From: Lysobacteraceae bacterium
GTDB lineage: Bacteria > Pseudomonadota > Gammaproteobacteria > Xanthomonadales > Xanthomonadaceae
DNA length: 12,555 nt
Assembly: GCA_004173415.1 (NCBI GenBank)
Contig: SEHC01000022.1
Coordinates: 1 to 12,555, forward strand
Direction: 5' to 3'
Part shown: positions 7,811 through 12,555 of the stretch, piece by piece
How the letters are laid out: every line of letters begins with the position of its first letter
How positions within the stretch are numbered: the first letter of the stretch is position 1
Program-made: the position numbers and the translations under genes
Notes under the pieces: generated by a model
Seen by the model: the letters and a program-made list of their open reading frames with translations, nothing else
The model's database searches: none
Told to the model about the DNA's origin: nothing

Positions 7811-7819
7811 ATCCTTCCG

Positions 7820-8095
7820 GTGAACGCCAGCATCAAGCAAACCAGCGTGCTGGCCGTGGTCAGCCTGGTGTCCGGGATCCTGGGATGGAGCCTGCTGCCG
7901 TTCCTCGGCAGCCTGGCGGCGATCGCCACCGGGCACCTGGCGCGGCGTGAGATCCGCGCCAACCCCGCGCTCGGCGGCGACAGCCTGGCGGTGGTCGGGC
8001 TGGTCCTGGGATGGGTGTCGGTCGCGGCCTGGATCCTCGGCATCCTCGCCTTCCTGATGTTCTTCGGCGGCCTGGCCTGGCTGGGGTCGCGCTGA
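7820..8095 (+). CDS. Small two-helix membrane protein, DUF4190-like
   Basis: A 91-residue protein with two hydrophobic segments (about 9-33 and 52-82). A short basic stretch, ATGHLARREIRANPALGGD, joins them. The pattern of a glycine-rich helix, a GH.A..EIR-like loop and a second helix beginning GDSLAVVGLVLGW is characteristic of DUF4190 domain proteins. Their function is unknown; they are inner-membrane proteins often found as short single-domain forms like this one. The start is a GTG after AAGGG. The gene follows the ALDH gene by 30 bases and precedes pyrD by 3, so it is likely co-transcribed with pyrD. I infer no functional link to pyrimidine synthesis from that alone. Confidence 0.8.
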   Translation: MNASIKQTSVLAVVSLVSGILGWSLLPFLGSLAAIATGHLARREIRANPALGGDSLAVVGLVLGWVSVAAWILGILAFLMFFGGLAWLGSR

Positions 8096-8098
8096 GGG

Positions 8099-9154
8099 AT
8101 GTACGGACTCGCCCGCCCCTTCCTTTTCGCGCTGGATGCAGAGCGCGCCCATGGCCTGGCGCTCAAGGCCATCGAGCTCGCCTACCGCAGCGGCACCAAT
8201 CCGCTGCTGGCGGGCAGGCCGGCGCCGCTGCCGACCAAGGCCTTCGGCCTGACCTTCCCCAACCCGGTCGGCCTGGCCGCGGGCATGGACAAGAACGGCG
8301 CCCACATCGATGCCTTGCTCGCGCTGGGTTTCGGCTTCGTCGAGATCGGCACGGTCACCCCGCGCGCGCAACCCGGCAATGCCAAGCCGCGGATGTTCCG
8401 CCTGCCCCAGCACAAGGCGGTGATCAACCGCCTGGGGTTCAACAACGAGGGCGTCGACGCGCTGGTCCGCAACGTCGAACGCGCGCGCCGCAAGGAGGGC
8501 CTGCTCGGCATCAACATCGGCCGCAACAAGGACACTTCCAACGAGCGCGCCGCGTCCGATTACCTGTACTGCCTGGAGCGGGTGTACCCGCTGGCCGACT
8601 ACATCACCGTCAACATCTCCTCGCCCAACACCGCCGGCCTGCGCGAACTGCAGGAGGAGCAGGCGCTGCGCCACCTGATCGGCGCGCTGCGCGAATCGCA
8701 GGAGGAGTTGGGCGCGCAGCACGGCAAGCGGGTGCCGATGCTGGTCAAGATCGCCCCTGACCTGTCCGACGAGGACATCGACGCGGTCGCCCGGGTACTG
8801 CGTGACCTTTCCGTCGACGGGGTCATCGCCACCAACACCACGGTCTCGCGGATCAGCGTGCAGGACCACCGCCTGGCCCACGAGACCGGCGGCCTGTCCG
8901 GCGCGCCGCTGATGAACCAGGCGACCATGGTCCTGCGCAAGCTGCGCACCCGCCTGCCCGACAGCATCCCCATGATCGGCGTGGGCGGGATCCTGTCCGG
9001 TGCCGATGCGGTGGCCAAGATGTCGGCCGGCGCCTCGCTGGTGCAGTGCTACACCGGCCTGGTCTACCGCGGTCCGGAACTGGTCGGCGAATGCGTCGAT
9101 GCCATCCGTCGCCGTCGCGAACACCGCAGCGGCGGACCGGTCGCGCCGGCATGA
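8099..9154 (+). CDS. pyrD: Dihydroorotate dehydrogenase (quinone), class 2
   Basis: FMN enzyme that oxidises dihydroorotate to orotate, the fourth step of UMP synthesis, passing electrons to membrane quinone. The 351 residues have the class 2 layout. An amphipathic N-terminal helix (MYGLARPFLFALDAERAH) would bind the membrane and quinone. It is followed by NPVGLAAGMDKNG (55-67), the EIGTVTP strand, NRLGFNNEG (110-118), GINIGRNKDT (137-146), catalytic Ser175 in NISSPNT (172-178), KIAPDLS, TNTTVSR, and the phosphate-binding IGVGGI. The catalytic serine falls at the same number as in the E. coli enzyme, and Ser instead of Cys confirms class 2. The ATG lies 3 bases after the preceding gene's stop, with GAGGG overlapping that stop. 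The gene ends in an ATGA overlap with murB. Confidence 0.97.
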   Translation: MYGLARPFLFALDAERAHGLALKAIELAYRSGTNPLLAGRPAPLPTKAFGLTFPNPVGLAAGMDKNGAHIDALLALGFGFVEIGTVTPRAQPGNAKPRMFRLPQHKAVINRLGFNNEGVDALVRNVERARRKEGLLGINIGRNKDTSNERAASDYLYCLERVYPLADYITVNISSPNTAGLRELQEEQALRHLIGALRESQEELGAQHGKRVPMLVKIAPDLSDEDIDAVARVLRDLSVDGVIATNTTVSRISVQDHRLAHETGGLSGAPLMNQATMVLRKLRTRLPDSIPMIGVGGILSGADAVAKMSAGASLVQCYTGLVYRGPELVGECVDAIRRRREHRSGGPVAPA

Positions 9155-10191
9155 CGCGCGGCTGGCGGCTGACCGCCGACGCCGACCTGCGGTCCCGCAA
9201 TACCTTCGGCATCGCCGCCACCGCGCCGTGGCTGGTCGAGGTCGACGACTGCGGCGCATTGGCCGAAGTCCTGTCGCTGCCCCAGGTACGGGCCGCCGGG
9301 CCACTGCTGCTCGGGGGCGGCAGCAACCTCCTGTTCGCCGCAAATCCAAAGGCGGCGGTGCTGTCCTTCGCCACCCGGCGCGTCGAACTGCTCGGCGACG
9401 ATGGCGCGACCGTGCTGCTGCATGTCGATGCCGGCGTGCCGTGGCACGGGCTGGTGATGCAAACCCTGGACATGGGCCTGGCGGGGCTGGAAAACCTGGC
9501 CCTGATCCCCGGCACCGTGGGCGCCGCGCCGATCCAGAACATCGGCGCCTACGGCACGGAGGTCGGCGAGTTCGTGGACGCGGTGGAAGCGTGGGACTGC
9601 GAGCTCGGCGCGCCGGTGCGACTGGATCGCGCGGCCTGCGCCTTCGCCTACCGCGACAGCCTGTTCAAGCGCGTGCCGGACCGCTACCTGGTCACCGCGG
9701 TACGTTTCGCCCTGCCCCGCCGGCGCCAGCCGAAGCTCGACTACGCCGGCATCCCGGAAGAGCTGTCGGCCATGGGCGTGGCCGCGGCCACCTGCCGCGA
9801 CGTGGCCGAAGCGGTGATCCGCATCCGCCAGCGCAAGCTGCCGGACCCCGCGGTGATCGGCAATGCCGGCAGCTTCTTCAAGAATCCGATCGTCGCCGAG
9901 GAACTCGCCGCGCAGGTGCTGGACCAGCACCCGTCGCTGCCGCTATTCCGTGGAGACGGCCCCGGCACACGCAAGCTCTCGGCCGCGTGGATGATCGAGC
10001 AGTGCGGCTGGAAGGGCTTTCGTGAAGGCGATGCCGGGGTGGCCGCCAGTCATGCCCTGGTCCTGGTCAACCATGGCGATGCCAGTGGCGCGCAGTTGCT
10101 GGACCTGGCCCGGCGCATCGCCGGGGCGGTGCGGCAACGCTTCGGCGTGGACCTGCAACCGGAACCACGCATCATCGGCGCGCAGTGGTGA
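9151..10191 (+). CDS. murB: UDP-N-acetylenolpyruvoylglucosamine reductase (type I MurB)
   Basis: FAD enzyme that reduces UDP-GlcNAc-enolpyruvate to UDP-MurNAc with NADPH, the second committed step of peptidoglycan synthesis in the cytoplasm. Starting from 9151 gives 346 residues, close to E. coli MurB. Motifs are NTFGI (17-21), the FAD-binding GGGSNLLF (55-62), GLAGLENLALIPGTVGAAPIQNIGAYG (109-135), YRDSLFK (167-173), GNAGSFFKNP (237-246) with the proton donor Ser241, and QPEPRIIG with Glu338. The YRDSLFK loop and the length mark it as type I. I chose 9151 because its ATG overlaps the pyrD stop as ATGA. A frame extension to 9046 would overlap pyrD by over 100 bases and adds sequence that does not resemble MurB. 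Confidence 0.96.
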   Translation: MTRGWRLTADADLRSRNTFGIAATAPWLVEVDDCGALAEVLSLPQVRAAGPLLLGGGSNLLFAANPKAAVLSFATRRVELLGDDGATVLLHVDAGVPWHGLVMQTLDMGLAGLENLALIPGTVGAAPIQNIGAYGTEVGEFVDAVEAWDCELGAPVRLDRAACAFAYRDSLFKRVPDRYLVTAVRFALPRRRQPKLDYAGIPEELSAMGVAAATCRDVAEAVIRIRQRKLPDPAVIGNAGSFFKNPIVAEELAAQVLDQHPSLPLFRGDGPGTRKLSAAWMIEQCGWKGFREGDAGVAASHALVLVNHGDASGAQLLDLARRIAGAVRQRFGVDLQPEPRIIGAQW

Positions 10192-10198
10192 TCGGGCG

Positions 10199-11116
10199 GT
10201 GCTGAAACTGTCTTCGCAACCGGCCGCGACCCGCGCCGCGCTGCTGATGCTGGGCAGCACCCTGGCGTTCGGCATGATGGCGGTGGCCATCCGCCTGGCC
10301 ACCGCCCACGTCCCGACCCAGGAGGTGGCCTTCTTCCGCAACGCCTTCGGCCTGCTGGCCCTGCTGCCGCTGTTGCTGCGGCCCGGCCGCGGCCTGCCGC
10401 GCACCACCCAGCTGCCCCGCTATTTCCTGCGCAGCGCGATCGGCCTGGGTTCGATGCTGTGCGGGTTCTGGGCGATCGGCCACCTGCCGCTGACCCAGGC
10501 GGTGTCGCTGTCGTATTCCACGCCGCTGTTCGTGACCATCGCCGCGGTGCTGTGGCTGGGCGAGAACGTGCGCATGCGCCGCTGGGCCGCGGTGATCCTC
10601 GGCTTCATCGGCGTGCTGGTGATCGTGCGCCCGGGCTCGGCCGATTTCAGCCCGGGTACCCTGGTCGCGGTGCTGGCCGCGGTGCTCAGCGCGGTGGTCG
10701 CGATCCAGATCAAGCAGCTGACCCGCACCGACAGCGCCGACACGGTGGTGTTCTACACCTATGCCTTCTGGGTGCCGCTGTCGCTGGTCCCGGCCCTGTT
10801 CGTCTGGATCTGGCCCACCGGAATCGCCTGGCTGTGGCTGGTCGCGACCGGCGTATTCGGCACCCTGGGGCAACTGCTGTGGACGCGCGCGCTGCGCCTG
10901 GGCGAAGTCTCGGCGCTGACCCCGATCAGTTTCATGCAGCTGCCGCTGGTGGCGCTGCTCGGCTGGGCCCTCTTCGGTGAATCGCTGGATCGCTGGACGG
11001 TGCTCGGCGCGGCGATCATCCTCGCCTCCAACGCGTACATCGCCCATCGCGAGGCGCTGCTCGCCAGGCGCGCCGCCAGCCAGTCGCCCACCGCCGCGGC
11101 CAAACCCGGCGAATAG
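10199..11116 (+). CDS. EamA/DMT-superfamily transporter
   Basis: Inner-membrane permease of the drug/metabolite transporter superfamily; the substrate cannot be read from the sequence. From the GTG at 10199 it has 305 residues, the usual size, with two EamA repeats (about 12-145 and 153-285) and roughly ten hydrophobic helices. Typical signatures are FFRNAFGLLALLP in helix 2, LPLTQAVSLSYSTPLF, and GENVRMRRWAAVILGFIGVLVIVRPG at the end of repeat one. The second repeat has LGEVSALTPISFMQLPLVALLGWALFGE. The C-terminal tail (about 286-305) is polar and alanine-rich. The GTG, 7 bases after the murB stop, is preferred because the ATG at 10247 would cut into the first helix. The ribosome site is weak, so coupling to murB is likely. 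Proximity to murB does not by itself imply a cell-wall substrate. Confidence 0.88.
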   Translation: MLKLSSQPAATRAALLMLGSTLAFGMMAVAIRLATAHVPTQEVAFFRNAFGLLALLPLLLRPGRGLPRTTQLPRYFLRSAIGLGSMLCGFWAIGHLPLTQAVSLSYSTPLFVTIAAVLWLGENVRMRRWAAVILGFIGVLVIVRPGSADFSPGTLVAVLAAVLSAVVAIQIKQLTRTDSADTVVFYTYAFWVPLSLVPALFVWIWPTGIAWLWLVATGVFGTLGQLLWTRALRLGEVSALTPISFMQLPLVALLGWALFGESLDRWTVLGAAIILASNAYIAHREALLARRAASQSPTAAAKPGE

Positions 11117-11141
11117 CCGCCCGCGTTCCACCCCACTCCCC

Positions 11142-11146
11142 AGGAG
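11142..11146 (+). promoter_or_regulatory. Ribosome binding site of the 87-aa gene
   Basis: AGGAG lies 8 bases before the ATG at 11155, favouring that ATG over the second one at 11161. The site is strong and suggests efficient translation of the small protein. No clear promoter is visible in the 38-base gap before it. Confidence 0.65.
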
Positions 11147-11154
11147 ACGCCACC

Positions 11155-11418
11155 ATGGCCATGTCCGAATCCGATATCCAGAAAGGCTGGATCTACCGCA
11201 CCAGCCACAACCAGGAACGCCTGGTGCTGGGCTGGGACCGCGACGGCCGCGTGGTCTACTGTTCGAAGGGCAAGGACAAGGAACACCCTTTCCTCAATTG
11301 CCATGTGCGCATCACCGGGCAGAAGTTCGCCCAGCGCGCGATCGGAAAAGTCAGCCAGGTCGAGGACCTGAAGCCCTATCTGATCGGCAACAAGGCGACC
11401 ACGGTGGTGGTGCGCTAA
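11155..11418 (+). CDS. Unrecognised conserved-looking 87-aa protein
   Basis: I do not recognise a family. The 87 residues are hydrophilic, with no signal peptide or membrane segment, so the product is probably cytoplasmic. The alternating pattern (GWIYRTS, ERLVLGWD, RVVYCSKG, CHVRITGQKF, TTVVVR) suggests a small beta-rich domain, and a Lys/Asp/Glu-rich stretch at 40-44 gives a charged loop. There are two cysteines (in YCSK and NCHV). A strong Shine-Dalgarno and third-position GC bias like the neighbours support it as a real gene. It follows the transporter by 38 bases and ends 46 bases from the convergent TPR gene. No function can be inferred from context. Confidence 0.75.
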   Translation: MAMSESDIQKGWIYRTSHNQERLVLGWDRDGRVVYCSKGKDKEHPFLNCHVRITGQKFAQRAIGKVSQVEDLKPYLIGNKATTVVVR

Positions 11419-11464
11419 TACTGCCCGACTTCCAGGCCCGGAGGCCCGGCACCGGCGCGGCGGC
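11419..11464. other. Convergent intergenic gap
   Basis: These 46 bases separate the two convergent genes. They contain a direct repeat of GGCCCGG (around 11436-11450) but no convincing hairpin with a T run, so I see no clear bidirectional terminator. Confidence 0.4.
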
Positions 11465-12555
11465 CTACATCGATTCGCGGATCGCCTTGGCCAGCCTTGA
11501 ATGCTGCGCGTCCAGCGTCGCCGGATCCGCGCCCAGCAGCGGCGCCACGTAACGCGCGTGCAGGCGCGCGCCTTCGGCGCCGGCACCGGCATCCTGCAGC
11601 GCCAGGCTCAACTTCCAGGCCACCTCGATGGTCTGGGGATGGTCGTCACCGAGTTTGGCCTGGCGCATCTCCAGCACTTCGCGATACGCGCCGATCTCGT
11701 TGACCAGGTCGCCGGTCTGCTCCGATGCGTCGGCCATGACCATCAGCGCAGCCTGCAGTTGCGGGTGCGCCGGTTCCAGCACCTCTCGCGCCAGCGGCAG
11801 GACCCGGCGCAACTCCTGCAAGGCCGTCGCCGGCTGGCCATCCTGGGTCAGCGTGCCGGCATGGTTGATCATGATGAATACGCTGTCCGGATGCCGGGGG
11901 CCGAGGACCCGCACCCGCGCGTCGATGACCTTCCGCTGCAGGTCCAGCGCCGACTTGAAGTCGTGCAGCCGGGCGTACAGCGAGGACAGGTTGAGCATCG
12001 AACGCAATGTCATCGGGTCGTCGGCGCCGTACAGACGGGTGCGCGCGGCGACCACGGCCAGGCCCTCGGGCAAGGCTTCGCGCGCCTGGCCCGAATCCAT
12101 CAGCATGTTGACCAGGTTGCCGCGCGCGCTGAGCGTGGCCGGATGTTCGCTGCCCAGCCGACGGGTCTGGGTGGCGACCAGTCCGCGCTGCATGCCGACG
12201 GCCGCTTCCATGTCGCCGGCCATCGCCCGCAGGCTGGCCAGGGTGATGGCCGCCGACACGCTGTCCTTGTGCTCGGCGCCCAGCACCTCGGTGCTCAGCG
12301 GGACCTGCGCTTCCATCAGCGCGCGTCCGCCCGCCACATCGCCGGAACGGGCCAGGTTGATGGCCAGCTTGCCGGCCAGGGCCATGGTCAGCCGGTCGCG
12401 TTCGCCGAACGACTTCGCCGCGCGTGCGTGCAGTTCGCGTTGCATCTGCAAGGCGCGCGGACGATCGCCGAGCGCCGCGACCGCTTCGCTGCGCACCGAT
12501 TCCAGTCCGATGTGGATGCGGTCGCCGGGCAGCAGCGCCGGTGCGTCGGCCAGGG
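11465..12555 (-). CDS. TPR-repeat protein, kinesin light chain-like, partial (N-terminus outside window)
   Basis: The reverse-strand frame is open to the right window edge, so only the C-terminal 362 or so codons are seen. The GTG at 12496 is unlikely to be the start, because in-frame helical sequence (GDRIHIGLES) continues upstream of it. The visible part is a run of six or seven repeats of about 42 residues, each ending in a LG..HP.T-like motif (LGAEHKDS, LGSEHPAT, YGADDPMT, LGPRHPDS, LEPAHPQ, LGDDHPQT). This is the form of kinesin light chain-type TPRs (TPR_10/TPR_12). Such arrays mediate protein binding. In bacteria they often form the C-terminal half of serine/threonine kinases or regulatory ATPases, which could be the missing N-terminus here. 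The stop is TAG at 11467-11465. It converges with the 87-aa gene. Confidence 0.85.
   Translation of the reverse strand, partial: LADAPALLPGDRIHIGLESVRSEAVAALGDRPRALQMQRELHARAAKSFGERDRLTMALAGKLAINLARSGDVAGGRALMEAQVPLSTEVLGAEHKDSVSAAITLASLRAMAGDMEAAVGMQRGLVATQTRRLGSEHPATLSARGNLVNMLMDSGQAREALPEGLAVVAARTRLYGADDPMTLRSMLNLSSLYARLHDFKSALDLQRKVIDARVRVLGPRHPDSVFIMINHAGTLTQDGQPATALQELRRVLPLAREVLEPAHPQLQAALMVMADASEQTGDLVNEIGAYREVLEMRQAKLGDDHPQTIEVAWKLSLALQDAGAGAEGARLHARYVAPLLGADPATLDAQHSRLAKAIRESM

Noticed and set aside
9046..9150. Extended N-terminus for MurB
   Set aside because: It lies fully inside pyrD, does not resemble MurB, and the ATG at 9151 overlapping the pyrD stop gives the expected length.
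6176..9349. A 1057-codon open frame on the - strand, antisense to the ALDH, DUF4190-like and pyrD genes
   Set aside because: The protein is low-complexity, rich in Arg, Ala, Gly, Asp and Gln, and has no recognisable domain. It is opposite three well-supported genes. Long antisense frames are expected where third codon positions are nearly all G or C.
10022..10198. Extended N-terminus for the EamA transporter
   Set aside because: It lies inside murB and would add a long non-membrane segment. Starting from the GTG at 10199 gives the standard ten-helix length.
1..12555. CRISPR arrays, tRNA or rRNA genes, insertion sequences, att sites, origins and riboswitches
   Set aside because: I found no regularly spaced repeats, cloverleaf-like segments, transposase or integrase motifs, or long conserved leader. 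Apart from the 6071-6256 gap the window is almost entirely coding.

Overview
The window is GC-rich, compactly coded, chromosomal-looking DNA. Gene content and gene style point to a gammaproteobacterium of the Xanthomonadaceae/Lysobacterales type (Lysobacter, Luteimonas, Pseudoxanthomonas or similar). The pointers are a cyanophycinase/cyanophycin synthetase/Mur-ligase cluster, an ALDH7 enzyme, and a class 2 pyrD coupled to a long-form murB. This placement is inferred from protein character, not from a marker gene. I see no tRNA, rRNA, CRISPR array, insertion sequence or phage gene.

Region 1 (1-6070, + strand) is a four-gene cyanophycin locus. It holds cyanophycinase (cphB, degradation), an unrecognised cysteine-containing 192-aa protein that may be exported, full-length cyanophycin synthetase (cphA, 929 aa), and a second cphA-like protein of 605 aa. 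The last has the Mur-ligase half but no ATP-grasp half. Gaps of 9, 21 and 7 bases suggest one operon, so synthesis and breakdown of the Asp/Arg nitrogen-storage polymer, plus two less understood partners, would be made together. The small protein and the Mur-only paralogue are the most interesting parts of the window.

Region 2 (6071-6256) is the only sizeable intergenic stretch. It has three tandem GC-rich hairpins just after the cyanophycin genes, then a TAAAAT -10-like box and a strong ribosome binding site for the next gene.

Region 3 (6257-11116, + strand) runs tightly through an ALDH7-family dehydrogenase (probably L-alpha-aminoadipate semialdehyde / piperideine-6-carboxylate dehydrogenase of lysine catabolism), a small two-helix DUF4190-like membrane protein, pyrD (pyrimidine synthesis), murB (peptidoglycan precursor synthesis) and a 10-helix EamA/DMT transporter. 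pyrD and murB overlap by ATGA.

Region 4 (11117-12555) holds an unrecognised 87-aa protein on the + strand and, convergent with it, the C-terminal part of a kinesin-light-chain-like TPR protein on the - strand. The 5' end of that gene lies beyond the window.
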